64,000 nt of DNA from Polytrichum commune (GCA_950295325.1 OX485808.1:25936527-26000526), one strand, 5' to 3'; shown: positions 1 to 11,340, counted from the stretch's first letter. Numbers and translations are program-made. Notes: generated by a model not told the origin, from the letters alone.

Positions 1-147
1 CACAACACATTCTAATGCCTAAACTTAAATCCAAACCACACTTCACTCTTTTTATGTTTTGTGAATAATCATAACACATCCAAGTCAAACTAAAATTGGT
101 TTCGAAGAGTTAATCACCACATGTGGGCACTATTTTGGGCTCACAGA
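1..147 (-). mobile_element. LTR end fragment, same family as 61.4-62.0 kb
   Basis: Bases 1-147 match about 61,880-62,015 at a diverged but clear level, and the similarity stops in both copies exactly at the + strand word GGGCTCACA. Read on the - strand both begin TGTGAGCCCAAAATRGTGCC, the TG start expected of an LTR. The window edge cuts this copy. The assignment to an LTR is an inference from the shared sharp boundary and the TATA box in the other copy. Confidence 0.5.
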
Positions 148-335
148 TGACAACTTAAATTGATTTTTTCATCCATTTGTGCCGGGTCCCCTTGTTGAAA
201 CCTAATTTTTTGCCCTAATCTTGCTTAACCTAAGTACTTTCACTTAACTTGTTGTAAATTGTATGTCTTTTCCGTTTGCACACTTGTATGTATTTGTTTT
301 TTGTTGTGTATAAGTGTACAAGAGAAAAATTAGCG

Positions 336-2114
336 ATGGCTCCCAAGCAACAAAGGATAGATTTTGCATTTGTTCCCATTACAAAAGAGGAGAGGGCGGT
401 GGAGATTGAGAAGGAGTTTTTAAGTTTGGACCAGAGGTTAGAGGAGGAGCGCTCAAGACCAGTGGGGAGACCAAAGAAGACAGAGATGGTGTTGTTGAAG
501 CCAAAACTTGAGAAGATGAAGCGATCATGAAATGTTAGACGTTCCTACACAAACTAGTTTACTCCAGTTCTTTGGCCGCCTATTTTCAATGCAATGAAAC
601 AACATAGATGCATTGTAGGAGCTTTGAGTTTCTTGAGGGCAGCTTACATGAAACCAGGAGATCTCTCTAGTGTGTATGACAGTTTATCTAAGAATTCTAT
701 GAGAGATTGGTTCCATTCAAACGGAGAGCTGAAAGATACATACAAGAGATGTGTAGAATTTGGCACTTACTTTGCCAAATTTGTTCAACATTGTCCAGAG
801 TTAGAATCTTACCCTGTCTTGAAAGAAGAAATCTGCACAGTTTTGAAGACGATGAGGATGGCATGACAACCTCTTTATGTAGTTTGCATCCAGCCATTAA
901 TCAAAGCAATCATCCTCGACAAAACTCCACAGATTCTTGAAGGTACACATTCAACAACTTTTCATGTCTCTTATGAATGGACCAAGAATTTTGTCAAGTC
1001 TGAACTGAATTGGAGTTACCGAGCATCAACAACTGTAGCGGAAAAATTACCAAAAGACTTTGAAGAGCAGGGCAAAACAATGGCACAACGTTGTACATAT
1101 TTGGTGAAAATTCACAACATTCCTAAGGAATTAGTTGTCAACTCTGACCAAACAGGGATACATTTAGTACCTACAGGAGGATCTAGGACGTGGAAGACAA
1201 AAGGAGCCAAACATGTCAAGGTACATGGAGCAGAGGACAAGCGACAAATTACCGTTACAGTCTTTTCAACAGTAGATGGTCGTTGTTTGCCTTTCCAAGT
1301 AATTTTCCAAGGCACAACTACAAAATCTTTGCCTAAGTTAGAAGGAGGGAGAGAAGAGTGTGAATTATCAAGATGGAATATTTCCTACAGCTACAATCAC
1401 TGGTCTACATTAGAAACGTGCAAAATTTTTGTAGAGAGGATTATAAAACCTTACTTGGTTGCACAAATTGAGTTCAAGGCACTTCCAGCAGATCAAGAGA
1501 TGATCTGGCTCATAAACTATTGGAGTGTGCACATTAGCAAAGAATTTCGGGAATGGATGAAGATTCATCACCCCAAAATTCATGTGCTCTACATTCCTGC
1601 AAACTGTACAAGTGTGTTTCAACCAGCGGATGTTGTAATTCAAAGGCCCTTCAAGCATGCCTTTCGTCAAGAATTCAACCAATTCACTATGGATACTATA
1701 ACAAAGCAACTGAATGGAGGAACATATGTGCACATTGATTTTAAAATGTCCAAGCTAAAGCTTCACATTTGTCATTGGCTTTACAAGGCTTGGATTCATG
1801 TTTCAAGCAAAATTAATATGATTAGCAATGGATGGGAGCAGGCTGGACTTCTAAGAGCATTTGACAGTGAGTTTCAAAAACAAGCTATGATGGATAATAT
1901 GGTAAAACCATTGTTTAACAGCAAAGGAGAAGAAGGAGTGCAAGCTACAGATACAGAATGCAATGAAGAGATTGACGTCGAAGTGTCTTTAGACATTGTA
2001 ATGAAGAATAATTTGAGCAGAGTGGCAAAATTTTCCAAGACAATCAACTCAAATCGAATGACAACAATACGGGTGCTTGCAAGAAGAAGAAAAATTGACA
2101 AAGTTCTGATGTAA
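336..2114 (+). pseudogene. pogo/Tigger-like DDE transposase, inactivated
   Basis: One continuous + frame runs from ATG 336 (good start context, GCGATGG) to the TAA at 2112, about 590 codons, and is broken only by three in-frame stops: TGA at 528, TAG at 555 and TGA at 864. The part after 1080 is a DDE_1-type core of the pogo/Tigger/jerky group. The first acid is in NSDQTG (about 1140), and the third-acid region reads SVFQPADVV (about 1612-1640). The second catalytic position, expected as LxDxW, reads LINYWSVH, so the aspartate is replaced by asparagine. Upstream, a region around 594-860 resembles the N-terminal DNA-binding part. No frameshift is needed, which suggests recent decay by base substitution. 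Terminal inverted repeats were not located. Family identity is fairly sure; the exact clade is not. Confidence 0.82.
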
Positions 2115-2813
2115 GTTTTTCCCACTGAAGTTTTATTGCATTCAAATTAAGTGTTGCTTTAGTACATGTACTTACACATCATCTATCTTTCTATCTATCT
2201 ATCTACTTACACTCACAGACATGTCTACGTGCAAATTCAACTGCTGACTTGCAAGACACATCATAAGTACAAAAATAGTCAGCAACAAACAAATTCAACA
2301 TCTGCTTCAATTGTAATCTCGTTCAAGCTATCACCAGTTTTGTAATCACAAGCCGATTCAATGTCACTTACCTTAATTATTCTATCACTTGCTACAAGGT
2401 TGATCAAGCATGATCCTGGGTGTGAAACCAAGAATTTCCACATCCAAGTTTCCAACAGATTCCAAAACCGAATAATTTCTATAGATCCATAAACCCTTGG
2501 AGTTCAGGAGAATATTACCTTCAGCATCTCGACTCAAGCAACTGCTCCAACACCCCACGGCCCATGCATGGTCATGGTCACAGCCACAACATAGTTACGA
2601 CTTATGTTTCTGCTGGATCAATTCAGCTTGCTTAAACACTCACAGGAGCAACTCACAGGAGCAACTCACTCAACTAGTTTAGCAACTCACAGGAGAAACA
2701 ACACTCACAGGAGAAACTCATTCAACCAGATTCACAACGACTTTGACCTCTCCGGGGTGAACCTGTTTCGGAACCAGGTTGAATCTGCTTGTTTCATTCC
2801 CTAAAACCTCGAC
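2115..2813. other. Non-coding flank with short simple repeats
   Basis: I see no gene here. A TCTA microsatellite lies at about 2179-2204. A short tandem motif, CTCACAGGAG followed by CAA or AAA, occurs about four times between 2638 and 2727 with variable spacers. The stretch may contain the 3' end of the pogo-like element. Confidence 0.5.
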
Positions 2814-3235
2814 TCAAGAAAACCAAGCTCCCCGACTCAAAGATCCCGAGATGATCTCCTCGACCTTCTCCGACTGTGACTGCCTACTCCGAAACTGGAG
2901 CTGCGTCCCCTCAACCACCGGCGCCACCTTCTCTGTCCACCACCAACAACTGCTCCTCGACACCACCTCCTCGGCCTCCTCTGACTGTGAATCTGCAGGC
3001 TCCGAAACTGGAGTTGCGTCCTTCTCAATCACCGGTGCCACCTCTACCGGTGTAGCGAAATCCTCTTCCGAAGCAGGTGCCTCCTCCTCGACAGCATGTG
3101 CCTCCTCTACTGGAGCAGACACCTCCTTCTCCTCAATTGCAAGGCCTCCACCTCTTGAGCGGCTACCACCTCCTCAGCAACATGGGCCTCCTTCGATGGA
3201 GCAGCTGCCTCCTCGACGATCCAGGATGTGATAAA
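2814..3235 (-). pseudogene. Acidic Glu/Ala/Val/Pro-rich frame beyond the gypsy integrase
   Basis: Read on the - strand this GC-richer patch encodes low-complexity text rich in Glu, Ala, Val and Pro (for example VEEAHAVEEEAPASEED). It begins in one frame near 3230 and continues in another from about 3125, so there is at least one frameshift. A block of about 112 bases is repeated: the + words around 2869-2905 and 2981-3020 are near copies, the second copy being out of frame. It follows the integrase of the decayed gypsy element in the same orientation, so it may be a 3' accessory frame of that element. It could equally be an unrelated low-complexity gene fragment. The + strand 150-codon frame over it is Ser/Thr-rich shadow. 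Confidence 0.35.
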
Positions 3236-3600
3236 CGATCACTGGTAGGAAGAGGTCGTAGCAACTCCAATCTTATGCAGGCACCTGCTCGGCTGTGAGC
3301 AATGGAATTTGTGGACCCTAACTGATTTTCCAGCTCCTAAACCGTGATAATAGGATCTAATGCGCTTTACCAACCTGCGAAACTTGTAATGGCTTGCGAA
3401 CAGAGTCTGCTCACCCGACTTTCTGGATTTTCGTTCTTTTCTGAATATAATTTTCCATAATTTCGTTCTTCATGGCTTGGAATTTCTGATTTTTTTCATG
3501 TTTTTTTTTGGAATTATTTAAGAACGAACCTGCTATGGTGTTACGGTAGTGTTCTACATTGACCATATAAAGCATAAAATAGACTCATTCCTATACTATT
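3236..3600. other. Nothing recognised
   Basis: AT-rich stretch with T-runs near 3490-3510. If the gypsy element is complete, its 3' LTR should lie about here, but I see no match to the candidate LTR at 7.9-8.3 kb. Confidence 0.4.
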
Positions 3601-3639
3601 ATGATCCCGCTGGTTATAAACAAATTGTATCAAATACAA

Positions 3640-4237
3640 CCATTTATTCCAAGACTATTGTCTTTTCCCAACGTACATTCTAAACATGTCTTCAAGGCTC
3701 TTGTTGGTTTTTTCAATATGTCCATCCGTTTCTGGATGATATGCGAAACTCATACTAATTTTGATGCCACACAACTTGAACAAAGATTTCCAAAATTCAC
3801 TCACGGATTTTCTATCTATGTTACAAATTATCTATCACGGCAACCCATAATTCACAAGTATCTCTTTAAAAAACAACTCAGCTACTCCTGAAGTTTTCAC
3901 AATTGTCGTTGTAGGTATAAATTGAGCCAGCTTAGTTTGTTTATCAACGACCACATAAATGCTATCAAAGCCTTTTTGAATCCTCAAAAGATCCACAATG
4001 AAATCCATAGAAATAGACTCTCACTTCTATTAAGCATTGTCAATGGTTGCAACGACCCTGGATGTTACACTCGTTCGATATAACAAACACTTCTCGGCAT
4101 AATTTTTCACATCTCTCTTCAATCTCGGCCAAAAATAAATTTTTTTTATAACCGTATATGTTTTCTGAAACCAGATGACCTAAGATTGGAATATTGTGAT
4201 TATCATAAAAGATTTTTTTTATGATCCTCCACCTCAT
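3640..4237 (-). pseudogene. Gypsy integrase, broken
   Basis: The - strand shows the HHCC zinc-binding part around 4237-4050 (GHL...YGYKK..., with the second cysteine pair degraded), then the catalytic core in other frames. At about 4010-3890 it reads SMDFIVDLLRIQKGFDSIYV with VVVDKQTK following, containing the first catalytic aspartate region. At about 3800-3690 the text SFAYHPETDGH with a following TNKSLEDM marks the end of the core. Several frame changes separate these pieces. This DNA-joining enzyme is clearly inactive here. Confidence 0.75.
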
Positions 4238-4449
4238 GAATACAAATTATAGACTTATAATATCAAATATCCGCATTCAAAACACAAACAAAAAAATTAT
4301 CAATTTTCTTTTGAATTCTAGAATATTTCGACAAACTCTCAAAAAGAATAGAGAAAAACGGATCATCCTTGTAAAATCCCTTGATGTTGTCAAGCATAGT
4401 GTCTTTAATTAAAAAAATTGTGTTTGGAAATGGTCTACATAACAAAACA

Positions 4450-5126
4450 CCTTCTAGAATTTTTTTTTTCTCCTTGACATATTGGATCTCAAAATTGAAT
4501 TATTGCATCAATTCTATCCAACAACTTTGTCTACAATTCAAATTAGATTAACAAGTCAAATATTGTAATGACTAATGATCAGGCTCAATATTAGATTCAC
4601 TACCTAATACATATTGACGCCAAACTTTCAATGCATGAATTATCGCTAACATTCTTTTCATGAACCAAATAATTTAATTATGCATTGCTTGAATTTATTC
4701 CTTCATAAGCAATCATCATGCCTTCTTGCATCAAGTTAGCACCTATAGCCATATGAATGGCATCTGTGCATAATACCAAACTGCCTTTCAAGGGATCTAT
4801 GATCCTCAAGACTGGGACTTTTGTCACAAATTTCATAAAAGCCTCAAAAATTCTACGATAATGATTAATCCAAATGATTTAAAAAAAAATTGCCTATCAA
4901 TAAATTTGTGATGGGGGTTGTAATCTTGGAAAAATCCCTTACATACTTCCCCATATAAGTAGCCAACCCCAAGAACGTTTGACCTCAGTCTTATCCTTTG
5001 GCACCGGCCACCTAAACATAGTCTCGATCTTTTTACGATCAACTGAATCATCTTCTTCAAACAATACATGTTCAATATATTTAATCTGGTGCGAAAAAAT
5101 TGGCACTTGTTTGTTTTAGCATACAA
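4450..5126 (-). pseudogene. Gypsy RT connection and RNase H region, broken
   Basis: The frame starting near 5126 reads YAKTNKCQFF, the conserved tail of gypsy reverse transcriptase (usually YAKxSKCEFF). It continues through a region corresponding to the stretch before RNase H. Towards 4450 only scattered RNase H-like words remain, for example around 4780-4620 in other frames. Multiple frameshifts. Confidence 0.55.
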
Positions 5127-5138
5127 TTTATGTCTTCT

Positions 5139-5993
5139 CTAAACATTGAACACCTTTTTAAGGTGTTCATTATGTTCCTCCTCATTTTTTGAAAATATTA
5201 ATATGTCAACCATGAAAACAAGAGTGAAGACTCCTAGATATTCTTTGAATATAATATTCATAAGATTTATAAATGAAGCAAGTGCATTGGTAAGTCCAAA
5301 AGACATTATCAAATATTCATAGTGACAAAAAAAACTACAAAAAAACCATTTTTTCAATGTCACCTTCTTTGATTCTAATTTAATTATATCTAGTCCTCAA
5401 GTTAATTTTTGAAAACTTCTTAGCCCCCCTCAATAGATCAACTAATTCATCAAATTTGGCCAATTTATACTTGTTCTTGATGATAGACTTATTTAAACCT
5501 CTATATTCCATACATAATCTCAAACTATTATTTTTTGGAAATAATACAGGAGCACCCCATGGAGAATTATTAGGTTTAATATATCCCTTCTTTAACAAAT
5601 CTTTTGATTGAGTTTCTAATTTAACATTCTCTTTTTAAAAAAATGTCCATAGGATATTTTGGCCATCGGTGCCACACCAAGTACCAATTCAATAACATGA
5701 TTTACCTATCTTTGAGGTGGCATCCCTGGCAATTCATCTTGAAAATCATCTTGATAATTCGCAAGAAGATTTTCAACAACTATTGGTTCTTTGCAACTTG
5801 GTTTAGACTCATCTGAAATTTTACAAATATCGATTGCAAAGACTTTTTGTTTTTTTCTCAAACATCTTTTCAATTGTGTAGCAGAGAGTGAAGGTACTTT
5901 AGATAAAGCTCTCATACCTTTGATTGTGAAGGGTTTGTCATCAAATTTTTTGTCATGAACCTCTCCATGTTTGCAAACAATCCATGCGTCCAC
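5139..5993 (-). pseudogene. Gypsy reverse transcriptase with altered catalytic motif
   Basis: The - strand frame at 5993-5706 ends in ELPGMPPQR, the conserved lead-in to gypsy RT. At 5598-5380 it reads SPWGAPVLF and EYRGLNK (fingers and palm motifs). At 5363-5139 it reads SFGLTNA and FMVDILIFSK. The last corresponds to the catalytic (F/Y)xDD box, and the first aspartate is replaced by valine. The three pieces lie in different frames, so this cannot be an active enzyme. Confidence 0.8.
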
Positions 5994-6002
5994 ATCATTG
6001 AG

Positions 6003-6206
6003 CTATGATGTTCTTTGTTGATGTCTAACTAATTTTTTGTCCAAACTTCCAAATTTGCAATGGTTTGTGTTCCTTGCAATATCATAGGGACGTCCCACAG
6101 TAGACACACAATCATGTTTTAACTCACCAGTGGCTAAGAATACCTTACAAGGTTCGGTTTTAGAGACCGGCAATCCTAACTTTGATGCAAACTTAGACAA
6201 CATCAA
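6003..6206 (-). pseudogene. Gypsy aspartic protease region, remnant
   Basis: The frame contains ASKLGLPV and a following VFLATGE, the pattern seen after the DSG site in gypsy retropepsins. The active-site triplet itself should lie just upstream at about 6230-6215, where the sequence (around NSTSMLIN read from the - strand) is out of frame. Confidence 0.5.
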
Positions 6207-6562
6207 GTTATAGGTTGATCAGGAATTAATCAACATAGAAGTTGATTGATTACCAATGAACCCTTGAACCTAAAGCACTAAAGGTTCGCTCGTTACCCTC
6301 TCCTCGCAGACTGGAGCCGACACACGAACTATTTTTCTTTACCCTTCAACATTATTGGTGTTTCCACTTCCACTGCCAACGCTACAGACTGTCTTGGTCG
6401 TTTTCTTGCTGGTCACAAACAATCATTAGCTAAATATCTTGTCTCATGATAGTTGTAGCACAACCCTTTCTTTCAGTGTTGTGCTTAGTCTTTGTGGTTA
6501 AGTTTTTTGCTATGTCAGGTGTGGTTTTGTCCCTCCGGACGTTGAAACCTTTGGAATTTTTT

Positions 6563-7083
6563 TCACTTCCCAATATTTTTCACATTGCTATGATCCTTAC
6601 GAGAGACATCAAACAAAAACTTATTCTCTCTAGCTAGTTCAACATTTTCAGCCTCAAATGTTAAAACTATACTAAACACTTTTCCGAGCGTATAAGGCTT
6701 CAAAGCTTTAACATCATATTTGATTGAACTTTGTAGACCTATAACAAAGAAGATTTGTTTGACTTCATCAGATAAGTCTAAAAAATATTCGACTAATTCG
6801 TCAAACCTATCTTTGTATTCTCGAACTAACATTGTCCCCTATATGAAATATTTCAGCTGCTCTTTCATATTTTGGATATGATTACATGGTAAAAAAAATT
6901 CTAATTTTTTTTTTTGAACTTAGACCATGTCTCAACAAGACCCTTGTTGGCCTCCTCCATGTCAACGTTAACACAAGTCCACCACATATGGGCTCGTTCT
7001 CTCAACAAAAAATAAATTGCCCTCACTTTATCTTTCTCTGAAAGCTCTCCCTCAAACAAGTTTTCTATCGTTCCTAAAAACAA
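6563..7083 (-). pseudogene. Gypsy gag remnant
   Basis: Two - strand frames (7083-6901 and 6832-6563) together resemble the retrotransposon gag domain. The first reads KVRAIYFLLRERAHMWW and later TWSKFKKK; the second reads VREYKDRFDEL and ends in a Glu/Lys-rich stretch. The break lies in a T-run near 6905-6915. A zinc knuckle was not identified. Confidence 0.65.
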
Positions 7084-7902
7084 TAGAGTTGCCTCATGTT
7101 TGAGAGTAACTCCATAACTCCACCTGAGAATGTAGGTGGTTGCACGCTCTTACGGATGTCGTGCAAGAAATTATTTTTACCTAAATTTCTCTTCCTCTTT
7201 TTGTTTTCTTCGTGTCCTTCAATTTCTTGTTTTGATGAAGAGGAAGAAGTATAACATGAAGAAGAAAAAAAAATTCTTCTTTTTTTCGATTATATGTTCA
7301 TTTCTCCATAACCATAACAACGGCTTGGGAGATTGCATCGAGAATTGGTTTAGACAACGGCTCAGGGTTGGGAAGCCCACCACTTTGGTTTTTCCCCGGG
7401 GGGTGCACTTCAATGTCAAGTTGAACACCACGTGCGATAAAACAAAATCTACTTTTTACATAAAGCATCACCAATATGGTTCAAAAGTTTATGATTTTTT
7501 TTTTCATGAGTAGATATACATGGTATCTATTACATAGTAAAAATTGGTAACCAAATTTGATGATTTGTTTTTTTATAAAACATACCGTTTCTAACTAGAA
7601 TGACGCAACATTGAACTAAAAAAATGACTACAAAAAATGAAGATGACTAAAAATTTCAAAAAAATATACAAAAGATATTATCAATGGTTATGTGTATGTA
7701 GAAAAATTATCTATGGCATGTAATATAGGGTAGCAAACTTTTATCGCACGTGGCTATGAAATGTAAGGGGGTGTGATCGCCCCGTGGGTTTTTCTCAAAG
7801 GAAGCACTACCAAATGAAACCATAGTGCTCTGAAAAAAATCACAACACTATAAAAAAAAACACGAGCACAACTCAACACAATATAATTCAACAAAACAAC
7901 AT
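7084..7902. other. Leader region between gag and candidate primer-binding site
   Basis: No convincing gene. Long A and T runs occur at 7260-7290 and 7490-7510. The + strand 125-codon frame at 7136-7513 is low complexity. By position this is the 5' leader of the gypsy element, possibly with inserted sequence. Confidence 0.4.
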
Positions 7903-8300
7903 TCTAGTACCAAATTTGTAACGTACCTCATTAAATTGCTCATAAAGAATAAACAAACATTCATTAACAAAATGCTCACCTCCCAACCTAGATACACACA
8001 CAAAACATAACATGTGTTCACCTTCCCCTGAGCCCTATCTATTCATAGTATCCATAAAATACTTCTAGAAGTCTCAAGTCTTTTTATACATAGACTGAAG
8101 TCTCCTTATCTATACGCATAGATCACTTTCACGTTACTTTATATATATAATAGTCATCCAACTTCTTGTCCATCAACTTCCCATTCATCCAAGCTCCTTA
8201 GTCTTGGACATTCATCCCTACGCTTTTTTTTCTCATCCTCAACAATACATTTTCCAATTAGTCCATTACAATCATACTTGATCATTTCGTGAGATAGAGA
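7903..8300 (-). promoter_or_regulatory. Possible 5' LTR end and primer-binding site
   Basis: On the - strand, TACGTTACA (7926-7918) ends in CA and is followed by AATTTGGTACTAGA. This resembles the plant LTR end followed by a Met-tRNA primer site (TGGTATCAGA), with changes. A TATATATATA stretch at about 8141-8150 could be a TATA box. No second LTR was found to confirm it, so this is tentative. Confidence 0.3.
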
Positions 8301-8712
8301 ATCTTCACTTTAATGATGAATAAGATATTCATATGAGCATAAAATTAATGAGGGTAGTGGACACTAGCACCATTTGGATTTGCTAGTCATCTTGCACTCA
8401 ATGTGTATTTCATAGCCTACGAGATGCCAAGAAGTGGGTGCAAAAGTTGGAAGTATCCATTTAAGGCGCTCTACCTTAAATCATCTCATATGCCCTCCCA
8501 ATTGTTCATAATGATCAAATTTGGACTGATTGAACACATACCTAATCGAATACATTCACAAACATACCTTCTTGGTGTCCATCCTTACCTACAAAACCTT
8601 GCCTATACTTAAGCACCACTAAAATGTAGATTTACTTAGGTGCAAGGTTTTATAAGCTCACTTATGTCACATGCGAGGCCTCTACTAGGCCTTACATTAT
8701 GTGATGTATTAG

Positions 8713-8748
8713 ATAACCGACGAGCCGCGGAAGCGGCGAGTAGGTTAT
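8713..8748. repeat. GC-rich hairpin
   Basis: ATAACC and GGTTAT enclose GCCGC-GGAA-GCGGC, giving a two-step stem with a four-base loop. It lies five bases before the inverted-repeat element that also begins ATAACC, so it may be part of the same structure. Confidence 0.5.
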
Positions 8749-8753
8749 CAGAC

Positions 8754-8922
8754 ATAACCGGTTGTCCACTTTTCAATCGCAACCCTTGATCTTCATGATC
8801 CAAGGGCATAGGATGCAAGTTGAAAGGTGAGAAGGTTATGAGTTGCAACTTGTGATGGCGATGGTGACGGGTTGCCAATGGGATGGAGCCACATTGGCGT
8901 TGAAAAGTCAACAACCGGTTAT
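8754..8922. mobile_element. Small inverted-repeat (MITE-like) element
   Basis: The ends are inverted copies: ATAACCGGTTGTCCACTTTT at the left and its near reverse complement ending at 8922, with about 23 paired bases and two mismatches. An inner stem CCCTTGATC / GATCCAAGGG lies near 8784-8807. The element is about 169 bases. GAC flanks both sides, but the exact target duplication is not certain. Confidence 0.6.
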
Positions 8923-9930
8923 GACATAGACCCTTCCACTTGTTGACGATGGTTGATTTTAGAGTGTAGATTTCATTTGAACAACATACCTAGTCCAATA
9001 TAGTCAAAACACATGTCTTCTTGTTTGTCCATTATTAACTACAAACCTTCCCATATAGGTACACGTAGGTTAGGTTTGAGATTTCAAAACCTAAGTTATG
9101 TCACATGTGAAGCCCACATTGTTTATTGTTACATTTGTTTTTCACTCACACAAATAGGACAAATTAGGGTAGCAATAAAATATAAGTTAGGTGTGAGGTT
9201 ACATAACGTCACTTATGTTACATGTCAAGCCCTCACTAATATATACCATTGTAAGTTCAACACTGTCAAGTGTGGACACTTATATTTGATTTGTGTGGTT
9301 AGGTGTGGATCCAATAATGGACACCAAGAGGACATTTGTTTAAGTGACATTGGATTACATGCTCAAAGTTTGTTAAGAATTATAGACTCAATAGCCAACA
9401 TAATTGGGAATATATCTGTAGGGATATATATGTGCATATATACGATCATCTAATATGAACAAGAATTGTCACTTTTGACAACGAATGAGATATTCATACG
9501 AGTTCAAAATATTATGAGGAAAATGACTACGGCCACAATTCAAATTTGCTAATCAATTGGCACTAATCATCATAGCTTACGAAAAGTGGGTGCAAAGCTA
9601 AAAGTGTCCATTTCAGACCCACTTATGTTAATAATGATTGAAAGATAGAATGGTCAAGATTCAATTTTAACACATACCTAGTCCAACATGTTCTCAATAC
9701 ATATCTTCTTGGTGTCCATTTTTTCATAACAATCCTTGCCATAGAATAAATACCATTCAGTTAAAGAAAATAAAGAAAAGAAAAACTATTGTAAAGCATT
9801 TCGTCGTGAATTTGAGCCCATTGGCCATGCCTTACTCAAGAACCCTCTTGGTGTAGGGTGGAGTTTACTACCTACCTTGCTGTAGGTGGGCTCTTATTTG
9901 TGAAGTTATGTTATTTTAGTATCAATTTAC

Positions 9931-9932
<2 letters not shown>

Positions 9933-9997
<65 letters not shown>

Positions 9998-9998
9998 T
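9933..9998. repeat. Compound microsatellite (TG)n(AG)n(G)n
   Basis: About 15 TG units, then about 13 AG units, then a run of about 11 G. Confidence 0.95.
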
Positions 9999-10146
9999 AA
10001 TGGGTTCTTGTTTATTGTCAAGCTTTTTCTTATATGTACAAGGTATGTGAGATATTTGATGGCTATTTGGTGGATAGTTTTCCATTATTTTTTCATTTAA
10101 TTAATGGTTGATTCATTTTGAACACATGCCTAGTCCAATCTATTTA

Positions 10147-10717
10147 GGTTGTTTACATCATGGACCACAAAGCTGTCCCATGTCAAATGGCCCTTTTTCC
10201 ATGGTCACACTTCCATGGTCAAATTTTCAAAAAGAAATGCAATGTTCAAAACCCTTTGGGCCCCTCACTAGGTGTAAACCAAACGTGGACCAAGAGGGAG
10301 TGTTCATGTAATGTAAAGTGGATGTGCTAATTTTTTCATATATGTGCAAAAAGGATAGTTTTGGAATTCTATCATATTTCACCTTCTCCCCTTCTTCCCC
10401 CCTTCTTTCCTCTCAACTACAATAACAATTGGCACCAAAAAACTGATTAAAATGTATGAAAACAACATTTCTTTGCCGTGGTCCCTTGACTTTTGCAAAG
10501 AGAGAATCTCTTTTGCCTCTCTCACTACAAAATCCTCTAGACCATGACAATGGATAATGTAGGCATGCAATAGGCATTTTGGGGACCTCAAACTCCATGG
10601 TCACTTGGACATTTTTTCCTTAATGCAAATTGAAGTGATCCCTCGACAAGTTCAATGGCCAATCACTCTTTTAGGGGAGCAAGGGACGACTTCATGGTCC
10701 ATGCTCTAAACAACCCC
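10147..10717. mobile_element. Harbinger-like non-autonomous element, copy 1
   Basis: The ends read GG(GG)TTGTTTACATCATGGACC inward from both sides, flanked by TTA (10,144-10,146) and TCA (10,718-10,720), consistent with a three-base target duplication of the PIF/Harbinger type after one change. Internal words (CCTCACTAGGTGTAAACC, TGGGGACCT, CATTTTTTCCTTA) are shared with the copies at 57.5 and 63.4 kb. No transposase frame. 571 bases. Confidence 0.75.
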
Positions 10718-10840
10718 TCATATATATGTCTTCTTGGTGTCCATTCTTAACTGCAATCCTTTCCATATAATAAGTACCACTCAATATTGGGTGCGAGGTT
10801 ACATAACCTCATTTACATTACACGCGAAGCCTTCACTACA

Positions 10841-11340
10841 CTAAATCTTGTATATAGTGTCATATGGTATTTAATGCCACTATGGTAACTTTTCTAGTGA
10901 CACTTCTTATGAATAAATTACAAATATTGTCATCCCAACTTACCTTTAGTTCATCCAAATGTCAATCATTGAAACAAACTTTGGTGAATTCTGCATCCTA
11001 ACATTTTTGTAATGAAATATTGTTATGGATGATTGAAAGTTGGATGATAACTCACTTAGCAAGTGACTGTATTTGCAGCATTATAAATCTATGACGCCCG
11101 GAATATTTACAAGGAATGACAAATAATGTTTGGTTTCCCTTTAGTGTGACACTACATAGGCGGTTTACAATAGTATAGTATTGAGCAAGACAAATAGAAC
11201 TGGTGACACTAAATACACTATTTAGTTTACTTGGGGCATTCAGTACGCAAGCTGATTGGGCTATGGATGGGTCGTTCTCAATGGAGGAACTGAGAGAGAA
11301 CGTGAGAACAACAAATAGGAACATGGGAACGTCGTCTCTC
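10841..11340. other. No gene recognised
   Basis: Contains TGGTATTTAATGCCA-like symmetric text near 10,865-10,885. A - strand 129-codon frame spans 11,052-11,441 with no recognisable family and is probably chance. Confidence 0.4.

Larger units (their letters stand above)
3601..8300 (-). mobile_element. Decayed Ty3/gypsy LTR retrotransposon
   Basis: Pieces of all gypsy domains occur in the right order on the - strand: gag (7083 to 6563), protease (6206 to 6003), reverse transcriptase (5993 to 5139), RNase H region (5126 to about 4450) and integrase (4237 to about 3640). Integrase after RNase H is the Ty3/gypsy order. All frames are interrupted by stops and frameshifts. A possible 5' LTR end and primer-binding site lie near 7918. 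No 3' LTR was recognised, so the outer limits are uncertain. Confidence 0.8.
8311..10840. repeat. Diverged tandem duplication, about 1.17 kb unit
   Basis: Two blocks begin with similar text at 8311 (GATATTCATA context) and 9486. Each holds a GTGGGTGCAAA word (8434, 9589) and two sub-blocks with 'acatacctaxtccaa', 'tcttcttggtgtccat' and 'cttatgtcacatg' (near 8535, 8985, 9668 and 10,118). The two sub-blocks of each unit are about 450 bases apart. The fourth sub-block is split by the inserted element at 10,147-10,717. A related piece occurs alone at about 43,160-43,265. The frames of 146 and 92 codons inside it are not conserved between copies. Confidence 0.6.

Noticed and set aside
2779-3231. 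150-codon + strand Ser/Thr-rich frame
   Set aside because: Opposite to an acidic frame that continues the gypsy orientation; low complexity on both strands, no family.
9013-9453. 146-codon + strand frame
   Set aside because: Lies in the diverged tandem repeat; the frame is not conserved in the sister copies.
9858-10100. Frame through the TG/AG microsatellite
   Set aside because: Coding appearance comes from the dinucleotide repeat.
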